A DNA stretch of 64,000 bases from NCEH01 sp043195135 (GCF_043195135.1 NZ_JBAFWP010000006.1); one strand, 5' to 3'; shown: positions 27,847 to 37,273, counted from the stretch's first letter. Notes: a model not told the origin generated them from the sequence alone. A program made the numbers and translations.

Positions 27847-28477
27847 GACCTTTCCCCAGGATACCTTGCCGATCCATGTCATCGACGATGACGATGCGGT
27901 CCGCGATTCCCTGTGCTTCCTGCTGGAGAGCGCCGGCCTGAAGGTGCAGGCGCACACGTCCGCCGGCGCCTTCATCGACGGCGGCGTGCCCGCCACCGCC
28001 GGCTGCATCATCACCGACGTGCGCATGCCCGGCCTCAGCGGGGTCGAGCTGCTGCAATATCTCAACACCCGCGGCTCGAAGATTCCGGTCATCGTCGTCA
28101 CCGGCCACGGCGACGTGCCGCTGGCGGTGGAGGCGATGAAGCTCGGCGCCGCCGAATTCCTGGAAAAGCCGTTCGACGACGACGCCCTGCTCGCCTCGGT
28201 GCGCACCTGCCTCACCCAGGCCGCGCTGCATCACCACCAAGATACCGTGCGCAGCGATGTGGAAGTGCGCATCGCCGCCCTCTCCCAGCGCGAACGCCAG
28301 GTGCTGGAACTGCTGCTGGTGGGCCACGCCAACAAGGTGATCGCCCATGACCTCGGCATCAGCCCGCGCACGGTGGAAGTCTATCGCGCCAATGTGATGA
28401 CCAAGATGAAGGCCGCCAGCCTCTCCGAGCTGGTGCGCATGGCGCTGCTCGCCGGGGTCGGCGGCGCGGGGAGCTGA
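27839..28477 (+). CDS. fixJ: Response regulator FixJ
   Basis: A 212-residue LuxR-type response regulator. The receiver (residues 1-125) has the acidic pocket VIDDDDAV, the phosphorylated Asp in CIITDVRMPGLSG, the T/S in VVTGHGD and the Lys in FLEKPFDDDAL. The C-terminal helix-turn-helix contains LSQRERQVLELLLVGHANKVIAHDLGISPRTVEVYRAN, written here only to mark the region by its ends at about residues 145-185. The ATG overlaps the fixL end, so the pair is co-translated. It should activate fixK. Confidence 0.95.
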   Translation: MPETFPQDTLPIHVIDDDDAVRDSLCFLLESAGLKVQAHTSAGAFIDGGVPATAGCIITDVRMPGLSGVELLQYLNTRGSKIPVIVVTGHGDVPLAVEAMKLGAAEFLEKPFDDDALLASVRTCLTQAALHHHQDTVRSDVEVRIAALSQRERQVLELLLVGHANKVIAHDLGISPRTVEVYRANVMTKMKAASLSELVRMALLAGVGGAGS

Positions 28478-28504
28478 ACCGGCGCCAGAAGCCGCGCGGG
28501 GCCC

Positions 28505-28518
28505 TTGATCTATCTCAA
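28505..28518 (+). promoter_or_regulatory. FixK/FNR-type box upstream of the response regulator
   Basis: TTGATCTATCTCAA matches TTG(A/C)-N6-(T/G)CAA exactly. With the box at -41.5, the start would be near 28553, with AATACT at 28541-28546 as a -10. That leaves an 80-base leader before the gene. Confidence 0.65.
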
Positions 28519-28632
28519 GGCCGGTATGTCGCCATACCGAAATACTCCATCCTGCCGGCAGCGCGAGGTACGGCCGATCGCGTCGGCAGGCGATATCTCA
28601 CGACACACGCAGGGCGTTCACGAAAGAGGCAC

Positions 28633-29040
28633 ATGGCGGTGTTGATGGCCGGCGAAAACCAGAACATGCGGGTCGTTTCCGGCAATGTGGTTCTGCTGGT
28701 GGATGACGATCCGGCGATCCGAAGCTCGCTGAAGTTCGCTTTGGAGCTGGAAGGCTTCGACGTGCGCACCTTCGCCGCGCCGGAGGAGATTCTGGCCGCC
28801 GACCTGCCGCTGCGCGGGTGCATCGTCGTGGATTATTACCTGCCCGGCCAGAATGGACTGGAATTGCTGGGCAAGCTGAAGGCCCGCCACGTCTCGCTTC
28901 CCGCCATCCTCATCACCACCAATCCGCCCGACAACGTGCGCCGCCGGGCCTCTTCCGCCGGTGTCGCCATCATCGAAAAACCGTTGCTGAGCAATGCCTT
29001 GAGCGATGCGGTGCGGGACAGCCTCGCGCGCAGCGCCTGA
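28633..29040 (+). CDS. Single-domain response regulator, FixK-boxed
   Basis: A 135-residue receiver without an output domain. All key residues are present: LLVDDDPAIR, phospho-Asp in CIVVDYYLPGQNGLELL, the threonine in ILITTNPP and Lys in AIIEKPL. A strong FixK-type box lies upstream (28505-28518). Its position after fixLJ recalls the response regulator gene next to fixLJ/fixK2 in Bradyrhizobium (bll2758). It may act as a phosphate sink or adaptor feeding back on FixL, but that is inference. In-frame ATGs at codons 5 and 12 are alternative starts. Confidence 0.85.
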   Translation: MAVLMAGENQNMRVVSGNVVLLVDDDPAIRSSLKFALELEGFDVRTFAAPEEILAADLPLRGCIVVDYYLPGQNGLELLGKLKARHVSLPAILITTNPPDNVRRRASSAGVAIIEKPLLSNALSDAVRDSLARSA

Positions 29041-29180
29041 CGCCCCGGCGCCTCCCGCGCGCCACCTGGAATCGCAAGCTCCAAAACCTGCACGCGCCGT
29101 CTCCCGGCCGTCGCGGGAATGCGTCATGATCGACACGAAGCTCCATCGCTCTGTCCGAGTTCCTGCCAAAGGTCCCGCCC

Positions 29181-31853
29181 ATGACGATGCGCAATCTCGA
29201 CGCCCTGTTCACGCCCTCCGCCATTGCCTTGGTGGGCGCCAGCAGCCGCGCCGGCTCGATCGGCACGGTGATCGCCCGCAATCTGTTCGAGGCCGGCTTT
29301 AACGGGCCGATCCTCACGGTGAAGGCGGGCGAGCGGGCGATCCGCTCCTCGCTGAATTATCCCACCATCGAGGCGCTGCCGATCCCGGTGGACCTCGCCG
29401 TGATCGTCGCGCCGCCCGGCAAGGTGCCGCAGGCGGTGGCCGATCTCGGCGCCAAGGGCTGCCGCGCCGCCATCATCGTCACCGCCGGCTATGATGTCGC
29501 GGACGGCGTCTATGATCCGGCGCTGCGCCAGCAGGTGCTGGACGCGGCAAAGCCCCATCTGCTGCGCATCATCGGGCCGAACAGCCTCGGCTTCATCTCC
29601 ACCGGGCCGCGCATCAACGCCAGCTTCGCGCACCTGATGCCGGCGCGGGGCCATATCGCCTTCGTCAGCCAGTCCGGTGCCATGGCGACCGCGGTGCTGG
29701 ACTGGGCCCATGCGCGCGGGCTCGGCTTTTCCCACGTGATCTCGCTCGGCGAGAAGGCGGACGTGGATTTCGGCGACCTGCTGGATTATCTGGCGCTCGA
29801 CAATGCCACCCGCGCCATCCTGCTCTATGTGGAATGCCTCACCGACGCCCGCAAATTCATGTCGGCGGGGCGCATCGCGGCGCGCTCCAAGCCGGTGATC
29901 GTCATCAAGGCCGGGCGCAGCGCGGCCGGGGCCCAGGCCGCGCTCTCCCACACCGGCGCGCTCGCCGGCTCGGACATGGTGTATGACGCCGCCTTCCGCC
30001 GCGCCGGCATGCTGCGGGTGCACGAACTGCGGGAATTGTTCGAGGCGGTCTCCACCCTCTCCTCCGGCATCCGCCTCCGGGGCGAGCGGGTGGGCGTGCT
30101 CACCAACAGCGCAGGCGCCGGCATCATCGCCACCGACACGCTGGAGGACATGCCCGGCGAACTGGGCGCGCTCGACCCCAAGACCCTGGCCAAGCTCGAC
30201 GCCGCGCTGCCGCGCGCCTGGTCCCATGCCAATCCGGTGAACATCGGCGCCGATGCCGACGGCAAGCGCTATGCCGACGCGCTCGCGATCCTGATGGAGA
30301 ACGAGGGCACCGACGCGACCCTGGTGCTCAACAGCCCGAACGCGGTGGCCGACAGCGGCCAGGCGGCGGAGGCGGTGATCGCCGCCCTCGCCCTGCGTCC
30401 CCGCGCGCCGGTGCTGACCTGCTGGATGGGCGAGAGCGCGGTCGCCGATGCCCGCCGCAGCTTCACCGCGCACCGCGTGCCCACCTACGAAACCCCGGAC
30501 GAGGCGGTGCGCGCGTTTGCCCATCTGGTCTCCTACCAGCGCAACCAGACCCTGCTCATGGAAACCCCGCCGGCCCGCACGTTCGACGAGCCGGACCGCA
30601 CCAAGGCGCAGGATGTGATCCAGAAGGCGATCGCCGAGGGCCGCTCCACCTTGAGCGAGTTCGAGGCCAAGGCGGTGCTCGCGGCTTACGACATTCCCAT
30701 CGTCGAGACCCGCATCGCGCGCGATCCCGCCGAGGCCGGGCGCATCGCCGCCGAAATGGGCGGCGTCCTGGTGCTGAAGATCCTGTCGCACGACGTGCTG
30801 CACAAGACCGACGTGGGCGGCGTCCGCCTCGACCTGCACGGGCCGAAGGCGGTGGAAGAGGCGGCGCGCGACATGCTGGAGCGGCTGGAAGCGCACATGC
30901 CCGGCGCGCGGGTGGAAGGCTTCACGGTCCAGCCCATGATCCGCCGGCCCAATGCGCAGGAGCTGATCGCCGGCATCGCCAATGATCCCACCTTCGGCCC
31001 CGTGGTGCTGTTCGGCCAGGGCGGCTTGGCGGTGGAGGTGATCGCCGACCGCGCCGTCGCCCTGCCGCCGCTGAACGCCGTGCTGGCGCAGGAGATGATC
31101 AGCCGCACGCGGATTTCCAAGCTGCTCGCCGGCTATCGCGACCATCCGCCGGTGGATCTCGAAGCGGTGGCCGCGACGCTGGTGAAGATCTCCGACCTGC
31201 TGGGCGACCTGCCGCAGATCGCGGAACTGGATATCAACCCCCTGCTGGCGGATGAGCACGGGGTGATCGCGCTCGACGCCCGCATCGTCGTGCATCCCAC
31301 CCAGGGCGTGGGCACCGAGCGTTTCGCCATCAAGCCCTTCCCCACCGGCCTCGTGAGCGAGATCACCCTGTCCGACGGGCTGGTGCTGGATCTGCGGCCG
31401 ATCCGGCCCGAGGACGAGCCGGGCATCGTCGACATCGTGCGCCGCTCCGACCCGCGCGACGTGCGCATGCGGTTTCTCGGCTCGCTGAAGGATTTCCCGC
31501 ACCTGCTCGCGGCGCGCCTGTCGCAGATCGACTACGACCGGGAAATGGCCCTGGTGGCGGTCGACAAGGAGGGCGGCTTTCGCGGCGTGGTGCGCATCAT
31601 CGCCGACCCCGACAACGAGACCGCCGAATACGCCATCATGGTGCGCTCGGACATGAAGGGCAAAGGCCTCGGCTACCGGCTCATGAACGAGATCATCGCC
31701 TATGGCCGCCAGCGCGGCCTGAAAATGATCTATGGCGACGTGCTGCGGGAAAACCAGCCCATGATGCACATGGCGCAGGATCTCGGCTTCGTCGCCAAGA
31801 CCGGCGAGGATTATACCGTGATGCGGGTGGAACTGGACCTGAAGGGATCCTGA
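29181..31853 (+). CDS. Bifunctional NDP-forming acyl-CoA synthetase/GNAT acetyltransferase
   Basis: An 890-residue fusion. From the N-terminus: CoA-binding domain (about 5-130, IALVGASSRAGSIGTV), succinyl-CoA-ligase-like domain (about 145-450, IGPNSLGFI, FVSQSGAMATAV), ATP-grasp domain (about 480-700, LSEFEAKAVLAAYDIP, HKTDVGGVRLDL) and a C-terminal GNAT domain (about 725-885, MVRSDMKGKGLGYRLM, ENQPMMHMAQDLGF). The layout is that of the Pat/PatZ protein-lysine acetyltransferases, in which the synthetase part often only senses acetyl-CoA. It lies just after the oxygen-response block. Confidence 0.9.
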   Translation: MTMRNLDALFTPSAIALVGASSRAGSIGTVIARNLFEAGFNGPILTVKAGERAIRSSLNYPTIEALPIPVDLAVIVAPPGKVPQAVADLGAKGCRAAIIVTAGYDVADGVYDPALRQQVLDAAKPHLLRIIGPNSLGFISTGPRINASFAHLMPARGHIAFVSQSGAMATAVLDWAHARGLGFSHVISLGEKADVDFGDLLDYLALDNATRAILLYVECLTDARKFMSAGRIAARSKPVIVIKAGRSAAGAQAALSHTGALAGSDMVYDAAFRRAGMLRVHELRELFEAVSTLSSGIRLRGERVGVLTNSAGAGIIATDTLEDMPGELGALDPKTLAKLDAALPRAWSHANPVNIGADADGKRYADALAILMENEGTDATLVLNSPNAVADSGQAAEAVIAALALRPRAPVLTCWMGESAVADARRSFTAHRVPTYETPDEAVRAFAHLVSYQRNQTLLMETPPARTFDEPDRTKAQDVIQKAIAEGRSTLSEFEAKAVLAAYDIPIVETRIARDPAEAGRIAAEMGGVLVLKILSHDVLHKTDVGGVRLDLHGPKAVEEAARDMLERLEAHMPGARVEGFTVQPMIRRPNAQELIAGIANDPTFGPVVLFGQGGLAVEVIADRAVALPPLNAVLAQEMISRTRISKLLAGYRDHPPVDLEAVAATLVKISDLLGDLPQIAELDINPLLADEHGVIALDARIVVHPTQGVGTERFAIKPFPTGLVSEITLSDGLVLDLRPIRPEDEPGIVDIVRRSDPRDVRMRFLGSLKDFPHLLAARLSQIDYDREMALVAVDKEGGFRGVVRIIADPDNETAEYAIMVRSDMKGKGLGYRLMNEIIAYGRQRGLKMIYGDVLRENQPMMHMAQDLGFVAKTGEDYTVMRVELDLKGS

Positions 31854-31920
31854 AGGGATCGGGCAGCGCCCGGGTCTTCGCCCGCGCGCACTTTGCCCCG
31901 GCGGGACCTGCCGGACCGGC

Positions 31921-32361
31921 TCAGATCGCCATGGCGGTCAGCACGGCCGCGCCGACGGCCATGGCCAGCACGATCAGGCTCCACATGGTCCAGGTGGGAT
32001 GCAGGCGCGATCCCGCGCGGGGGTCTTCCGCGCTGAGGAACGGCGTCAGCGGATCCCCCGCATCCGGCCCTACGGCGGTGAACACGGGCGGATAGGGACG
32101 GGTGGTGGTGGGCGTGACGCCGGCCGCCTCGTCATCCGTGCCGAGCGGCGCGGCGGCCGGGCCGAACGAGGCATCGGTGGTGAAGGAGCGCAGCGCCCGT
32201 TCCTCGCTCGGCGTCAGGGCGGGCCTGGCCCGCGCTGGCGATGCGTGCGGCGCTGTGGCACCCGAATCCTCGCGGCGATCCCCCGCCCGGTCGCGCATCC
32301 TGTCGTGCGGCGGCTCGTTTCGTCTTGAACGGGGATCATCGTGAAATCTGGGCGGGTGCAT
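31921..32361 (-). CDS. Hypothetical protein with C-terminal membrane anchor
   Basis: A 146-residue ORF, Pro/Arg/Asp-rich and probably disordered for the first 120 residues, ending in a clear hydrophobic helix (WTMWSLIVLAMAVGAAVL). This suggests a tail-anchored inner-membrane protein. I do not recognise a family. It lies between lysA and the synthetase/GNAT gene on the lysA strand, about 65 bases beyond lysA's upstream neighbour boundary. Support is the codon pattern and the tidy C-terminal anchor. Confidence 0.5.
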   Translation of the reverse strand: MHPPRFHDDPRSRRNEPPHDRMRDRAGDRREDSGATAPHASPARARPALTPSEERALRSFTTDASFGPAAAPLGTDDEAAGVTPTTTRPYPPVFTAVGPDAGDPLTPFLSAEDPRAGSRLHPTWTMWSLIVLAMAVGAAVLTAMAI

Positions 32362-32426
32362 GTCGCGTCTCCTTTCGTCAGGAGCAACACCGTGCGCACC
32401 AGCCTGTTCCGTAATTCCCTACAGGG

Positions 32427-33695
32427 TCAGGCGAACCATTGCGGCTGGCGATCCAGCGCAATCAGAGCCTCGGCCGGAACGCGCGGCCGCACCACCGCAT
32501 GTTCGCCGCCGCGCACCAGGACTTCGGGGACCAGCGGGCGGGTATTATAGGTGCCCGCCTGCACCGCCCCATAGGCGCCGGCGGTCATCACGGCCAGCAG
32601 GTCGCCCGCCTTCAGCTCCGGCAGGGTGCGGTTGAGGGCGAGATAATCCCCGGTCTCGCACACCGGCCCCACAACGTCCGCCACCAGGGTGGGCGCACCG
32701 GCCGCCGGCTGCACCACGGGCAGGATATCGTGATGGGCGTCATAGAGCGTCGGGCGGATGAGATCGTTCATGGCCGCGTCGACGATCACGAAGGTCTTGC
32801 CCTCGCCGTGCTTCACATAGAGCACGCGGGTGACGAGGATGCCCGCATTGGCCACGATCATGCGGCCCATCTCGAAGATCAGCGGCAGATTAAGGCCGCC
32901 CAGCGCGCGGTTCACCGCCGCCGCATAGGCATCCGGCGCGGGCGGCACGGGATCCGACGCCGCATAGGGCACGCCGAGCCCGCCGCCGAGATCGAGATGG
33001 CGCAGCGTGTGGCCGGCGGCCATCAGGTCGCGCGCCAGTTCCGCCAGCAGCAGGATGGCATTCTCGAACGGCGCCATGTCGGTGATCTGGCTGCCGATAT
33101 GCATGTCCACGCCGGCGATGCGAATGCCCGGCAGGCGCGCGGCTTCCGCATAGACCGCACGGGCGGTGGAGATGGGAATGCCGAACTTGTTCTCCGACTT
33201 GCCGGTGGAAATCTTGGCGTGGGTTTTCGCGTCCACGTCGGGATTGACGCGCAGCGACACCGGGGCGATCTCGCCGCGCGCGGTGGCGACCTGCGACAGC
33301 TGCTCCAGCTCCGGCTCGCTTTCCACATTGAAGCACTTGATGCCGGCGTCGAGCGCGTCGGCCATTTCCTGGCGGGTCTTGCCGACGCCGGAAAACACGA
33401 TGCGCTCCGCCGGCACGCCGGCGGCGAGCGCGCGCTTCAATTCCCCGCCGGAGACGATGTCCGCCCCCGCCCCGAGACGGGCGAGCGTTGAAATCACCGC
33501 CTGGTTGGAATTGGCCTTCAGCGCATAGCACAGCAGCATGTCGCGGCCGGCGAAGGCCTGCGTGAACACGCGATAGTGCCGCTCCAGCGTCGCGGTGGAA
33601 TAGCAATAGAAGGGCGTGCCCACGCCGTGCGCGAGCGCGGTGAGGTCGACATCCTCCGCATGGAGGCGGCCGTCGCGATAATCGAAATGATGCAT
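32427..33695 (-). CDS. lysA: Diaminopimelate decarboxylase
   Basis: A 422-residue PLP enzyme making L-lysine from meso-diaminopimelate. The PLP lysine lies in LCYALKANSNQAV, HIGSQITDM is in the barrel, and CETGDYLA plus AYGAVQAGTYNTRP are in the C-terminal domain. The start MHHFDYRDGRLHAEDVDL is the usual N-terminus. It follows the lptM-like lipoprotein gene by 16 bases, a pairing found across Proteobacteria. Confidence 0.96.
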   Translation of the reverse strand: MHHFDYRDGRLHAEDVDLTALAHGVGTPFYCYSTATLERHYRVFTQAFAGRDMLLCYALKANSNQAVISTLARLGAGADIVSGGELKRALAAGVPAERIVFSGVGKTRQEMADALDAGIKCFNVESEPELEQLSQVATARGEIAPVSLRVNPDVDAKTHAKISTGKSENKFGIPISTARAVYAEAARLPGIRIAGVDMHIGSQITDMAPFENAILLLAELARDLMAAGHTLRHLDLGGGLGVPYAASDPVPPAPDAYAAAVNRALGGLNLPLIFEMGRMIVANAGILVTRVLYVKHGEGKTFVIVDAAMNDLIRPTLYDAHHDILPVVQPAAGAPTLVADVVGPVCETGDYLALNRTLPELKAGDLLAVMTAGAYGAVQAGTYNTRPLVPEVLVRGGEHAVVRPRVPAEALIALDRQPQWFA

Positions 33696-33711
33696 GGCGG
33701 CTCCGGGCGCG

Positions 33712-34128
33712 TCAGAGCAGCCCGTCCAGGATAAAGGGACGTTTGGCGATATTGGGGGTCTGCGTCACCGGACGGGAGACCGAATCGCCGGGGGTGTTCG
33801 GCGCGACATAGGCATTGCCGGAGGCCGCGCGCGCATCGGCGCTGCCGGGCTGGGCGGAATTGGTGGACATGATGTCGTCGGTCGTGATCAGGCCGGCCGT
33901 GTTGTCGGCGCTGCCCTGGGGCGCGACCGGCGCGGCCGGGCCGGTGGCGGCCGGCGCGGGCGCCGCAGGGGAACCGGCGGTCGCGGCGGCGGCCTTCTGG
34001 CCGGGCGGGGTGGGCGGCTTGGTGCCGGGGGGCTCCAGCGGGCCCTTCACGCCGCAGCCGGCGAGCGCCAAGGCAAACAGGAACGCCAGGGAGACAGGCA
34101 AGCGATGCGACACGGCGAGGCCATCCAA
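33712..34128 (-). CDS. LptM-like small lipoprotein
   Basis: A 138-residue lipoprotein precursor. The signal peptide ends in the lipobox LALAGCGVKGPLEPP; the Gly-Cys-Gly-x-Lys-Gly-Pro-Leu motif is the hallmark of LptM (YifL), which helps mature the LptD translocon in enterobacteria. The rest is Ala/Pro-rich. Alphaproteobacterial copies carry longer tails, as here. An internal GTG (34113) is an alternative start. It lies immediately upstream of lysA as in E. coli relatives. Confidence 0.8.
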   Translation of the reverse strand: MDGLAVSHRLPVSLAFLFALALAGCGVKGPLEPPGTKPPTPPGQKAAAATAGSPAAPAPAATGPAAPVAPQGSADNTAGLITTDDIMSTNSAQPGSADARAASGNAYVAPNTPGDSVSRPVTQTPNIAKRPFILDGLL

Positions 34129-34266
34129 GAAAATTCGACGCCACTATAACGAGCGACGCGCCAAAGGCGAGCCCCGCGCACGGCGGCGCTTCTCTCTACC
34201 GCACCGCAGCGCCCCTGTCGCGCCCGAGTGCGGCGCCGGCGACACAGTGCGGCCGGGCCGGGTCGC

Positions 34267-34938
34267 TCAGCGCCGGAGCACGAAACCTTCCGGCGGGTGG
34301 CGGTGCTCCCAATGGCGGGTTTCCAGCTCCGGCACGGCGCTTTCCGCGCGCGGAAAGCCGAGGCAGAAATAGCCGATGAAGCGCCAGTGCGCCGGCACGT
34401 CCATGAGTTCGCCCATGCGGTCGGGCGGCAGGATCGACACCCAGCCGAGGCCGATGCCCTCCGCCCGCGCCGCGAGCCACAGGGTCTGCACCGCCATCAC
34501 CGCCGAATAATCCAGCGTTTCCGGCATGGTGAGCCGGCCGAGCCCATGCCCCTGGGCGGTCTCGCGATCGGCGAACAAAGCGAAATGCACCGGCGCGTCG
34601 TCGAGCCCGGCCAGCTTGAGGCGGGCATAGGCGGCGCTCTTGTCCGCCGACTGGCTGGCGAGCGCATGGGCGTTGCAGGCCTCGAAGCAGGCGCGCACCG
34701 CCGCCCGGCGGGCGGGATCGTCCACCAGCACGAAGCGCCAGGGCTCGCTCAGGCCCACGGAGGGCGAGAGGCAAGCCATTTGCAGCAGCCGCGCCATGGT
34801 GCCGTCGGGCAGCGGATCGGTGCGGAAGTGCCGCACGTCCCGCCGCCAGGCCAGCAGATCATGCAGCCGCGCGCGGAACGCGGCGTCGAAATGGGGCGCG
34901 GGATGCGCACCGCCGTTTGTCCCCTCGTGCGCGACCAT
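34267..34938 (-). CDS. bluB: 5,6-dimethylbenzimidazole synthase BluB
   Basis: A 223-residue nitroreductase-fold flavoenzyme that breaks FMNH2 to form the lower ligand of cobalamin. Characteristic segments are RRDVRHFRTDPLPDGTM, SPSVGLSEPWRFVLVDD and GIGLGWVSILPPD, with WRFIGYFCLGFP near the end, which match BluB rather than general nitroreductases. Start ATG 34938 has GGGAGG upstream; the longer open frame above it is a shadow of argH. Confidence 0.9.
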   Translation of the reverse strand: MVAHEGTNGGAHPAPHFDAAFRARLHDLLAWRRDVRHFRTDPLPDGTMARLLQMACLSPSVGLSEPWRFVLVDDPARRAAVRACFEACNAHALASQSADKSAAYARLKLAGLDDAPVHFALFADRETAQGHGLGRLTMPETLDYSAVMAVQTLWLAARAEGIGLGWVSILPPDRMGELMDVPAHWRFIGYFCLGFPRAESAVPELETRHWEHRHPPEGFVLRR

Positions 34939-35018
34939 GGGTGCCTCCCTCCCTGCCGCCGTTCGCCCGCCGTTTTCGGCGGTGCGATCCTGTCGGGCCG
35001 CCTCAGGCCTTTTGCGCC

Positions 35019-36416
35019 TCAGGCCTTGGCCGCCTCCGCCTGGAGGCGCTTCAGCCAGCGCTTGGCCTGCGCGCGCACCCGGCTCGGCGCGGTGCCGCCG
35101 TAGGATACCCGGCTCTGCACGGAGCGGGTGACGGACAGGACGCTGAACACATCCTGCGTGATGCGGCCATCCACGCTTTGCATGTCCTCCAGCGACAGAC
35201 GGTGCAGGCCGATGCCGCGATCGGACGCGAGCGCGACGATGCGGCCGGTGACGTGATGCGCCTCGCGGAACGGCAGGCCCGCCGCGCGCACCAGCCAGTC
35301 GGCGAGATCGGTGGCGGTGGAATAGCCTTGCCCGGCCGCGCTCTTCATGCGCGCCGTGTCGGGCTCGATGTCGCGCACCATGCCGGCGGTGGCGGCGATC
35401 ACCAGGGACAGGGCCGAAAAGGCGTCGAAGGCGCCCTCCTTGTCTTCCTGCATGTCCTTGGCATAGGCGAGCGGCAGGCCCTTCATCACCACCAGCAGCC
35501 CGGTCAGCGCGCCGATGATGCGGCCCGCCTTGGCACGCACCAGCTCGGCGGCATCCGGATTGCGCTTCTGCGGCATGATGGAGGAGCCGGTGGTGAATTT
35601 GTCCGACAGCCGGATCAGCGCGAACGCCGGCGAGGTCCAGATCACCACCTCCTCCGCGAAGCGCGAGAGATGCACGGCGCAGATGGCGGCGGCGGAAAGC
35701 GTCTCCAGCACGAAATCCCGGTCCGACACCGCGTCCAGCGAATTCGCGGTGGGCCGGTCGAAGCCGAGCGCCTTGGCGGTCATGTCCCGGTCGATGGGAA
35801 AGGACGTGCCGGCCAGCGCCGCCGAGCCGAGCGGGCATTCGTTGAGCCGCGCGCGGGCATCGCGCAGCCGGCCGCGATCGCGCGCCAGCATCTCCACATA
35901 GGCCATCAGGTGATGGCCGTAGGTCACCGGCTGGGCGGTCTGGAGATGGGTGAAGCCGGGCATGACGGTGGCGGCATGGGCGAGCGCTTTTTCGCTCAGC
36001 GCCAGTTGCAGGTCGGCCATCTGGGCGTCGAGCGCGTCCAGCGTGTCGCGCACATAGAGGCGGAAGTCGGTGGCCACCTGGTCGTTGCGCGAGCGCGCGG
36101 TGTGCAGGCGCCCCGCGCTCGGGCCGATCATGTCGGCGAGGCGCTGCTCCACATTCATATGGATGTCTTCGAGGTCGCGCCGGAAGGTGAAGGTGCCGGC
36201 CTCGATCTCTGACAGGATCGTGTCTAGACCGTCCTGGATCTTCTCGACATCCTCGCCCGCGACGATGCCCTGCTGCGCCAGCATGGCGGCATGGGCCTTG
36301 GAACCGGCGATATCCTGGGCGAAAAGACGCTGGTCGAAGCCGATGGAGGCGTTGATCTCCTCCATGATCGCATCGGGGCCCGTGGAGAAGCGCCCGCCCC
36401 ACATCTTGTTGCTCAT
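35019..36416 (-). CDS. argH: Argininosuccinate lyase
   Basis: A 465-residue enzyme releasing arginine and fumarate from argininosuccinate. It begins MSNKMWGGRFSTGPD and carries IHMNVEQRL, HTARSRNDQVATDFRLY and the signature GSSIMPQKRNPDAAEL with the mobile loop. The start is ATG 36416; the frame remains open upstream across the tlpA start but is not conserved. It is divergent from the tlpA-type gene, with only 15 bases between start codons, so promoters must overlap coding sequence. Confidence 0.96.
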   Translation of the reverse strand: MSNKMWGGRFSTGPDAIMEEINASIGFDQRLFAQDIAGSKAHAAMLAQQGIVAGEDVEKIQDGLDTILSEIEAGTFTFRRDLEDIHMNVEQRLADMIGPSAGRLHTARSRNDQVATDFRLYVRDTLDALDAQMADLQLALSEKALAHAATVMPGFTHLQTAQPVTYGHHLMAYVEMLARDRGRLRDARARLNECPLGSAALAGTSFPIDRDMTAKALGFDRPTANSLDAVSDRDFVLETLSAAAICAVHLSRFAEEVVIWTSPAFALIRLSDKFTTGSSIMPQKRNPDAAELVRAKAGRIIGALTGLLVVMKGLPLAYAKDMQEDKEGAFDAFSALSLVIAATAGMVRDIEPDTARMKSAAGQGYSTATDLADWLVRAAGLPFREAHHVTGRIVALASDRGIGLHRLSLEDMQSVDGRITQDVFSVLSVTRSVQSRVSYGGTAPSRVRAQAKRWLKRLQAEAAKA

Positions 36417-36431
36417 GACGGATCTCCGCTG

Positions 36432-37205
36432 ATGACCGAGCCGACCTTGCCGCCCTCGCCCCCGGACCACCGCGCCGCGCCCGCCCGTGGCGGCAAAGGG
36501 CGCATGCTGGCTGTGGTGGCAGGAGCGGCACTTGCTGGCGCCGTGGCCGGCGCGCTCGCCCTATACGGGATGAATGCCCTTCCCGGCAATGCACCCGCGC
36601 TCACGGCCGCTTCATCGGCGCCGAATTCGCAGGCGGCCGCTGTGCCCGAGAGCACCAGTTCGGCCCGCGATCCCGCCTGCGCCCCGGCGGTGGAGGCGGC
36701 GAAGCGGCTCGCCCCGCTCGCCAAGGGCGAGATCGCCGCCTTTACGCTGGCCACCGAGCCGCGCCGCCTGCCGCCGCTCTCCTTCGCCGACGGCACCGGC
36801 ACGCCGAAGACGCTGGCGGATTTCAAGGGCAAGATGATGCTGGTCAATCTCTGGGCCACCTGGTGCGTGCCGTGCCGCAAGGAGATGCCCGCCCTCGACC
36901 GTCTGGAGCAGACCCTGGGCGGAGCGAATTTCCAGGTGGTGGCGATCAATCTCGACACCCGCGACGCGGAAAAGCCCAAGGCGTTCCTGAAGGAGATCGG
37001 CATCTCCAACCTCGTCTTCTACGCCGATTCCGGCACCAAGACCTTCCAGGCCCTGCGCGCCGTGGGGCGCGGCTTCGGCCTGCCCACCACCTTGCTGGTG
37101 GATGCCCAGGGCTGCGAGCTCGGCTATCTCGCCGGCCCGGCGGAATGGGCGAGCGAGGATGCCCAGCATCTCATTAAGAGCGCCTTGGACGGCGGGCGGA
37201 GCTGA
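36432..37205 (+). CDS. tlpA: TlpA-type thiol:disulfide interchange protein
   Basis: A 257-residue membrane-anchored thioredoxin. An N-terminal hydrophobic segment (about 23-45) anchors it, followed by a periplasmic linker and a thioredoxin fold with the active site WATWCVPCRKEMP. Rhizobial TlpA reduces the Cu(A) site and Sco proteins in cytochrome aa3 assembly. The placement divergent from argH is the same as in Bradyrhizobium-type genomes, which supports the assignment. Confidence 0.92.
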   Translation: MTEPTLPPSPPDHRAAPARGGKGRMLAVVAGAALAGAVAGALALYGMNALPGNAPALTAASSAPNSQAAAVPESTSSARDPACAPAVEAAKRLAPLAKGEIAAFTLATEPRRLPPLSFADGTGTPKTLADFKGKMMLVNLWATWCVPCRKEMPALDRLEQTLGGANFQVVAINLDTRDAEKPKAFLKEIGISNLVFYADSGTKTFQALRAVGRGFGLPTTLLVDAQGCELGYLAGPAEWASEDAQHLIKSALDGGRS

Positions 37206-37248
37206 GTTTGGGGAAACCGGGTTTAAGCGCGCGGGCCCCCTCCCCACC

Positions 37249-37270
37249 CCTCCCCCGCAAGCGGGAGAGG
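37249..37270. repeat. REP-type hairpin, left of the minisatellite
   Basis: CCTCCCCCGC-AA-GCGGGAGAGG forms a 10-bp stem with one mismatch. It has the same design as the hairpin at 37392-37415. Confidence 0.7.
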
Positions 37271-37273
37271 GAG

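Noticed and set aside
34939..36594. Extension of the bluB frame far upstream to give a 775-residue protein
   Set aside because: The upstream part lies out of frame over argH and is shadow sequence; bluB has a good start and ribosome binding site at 34938.
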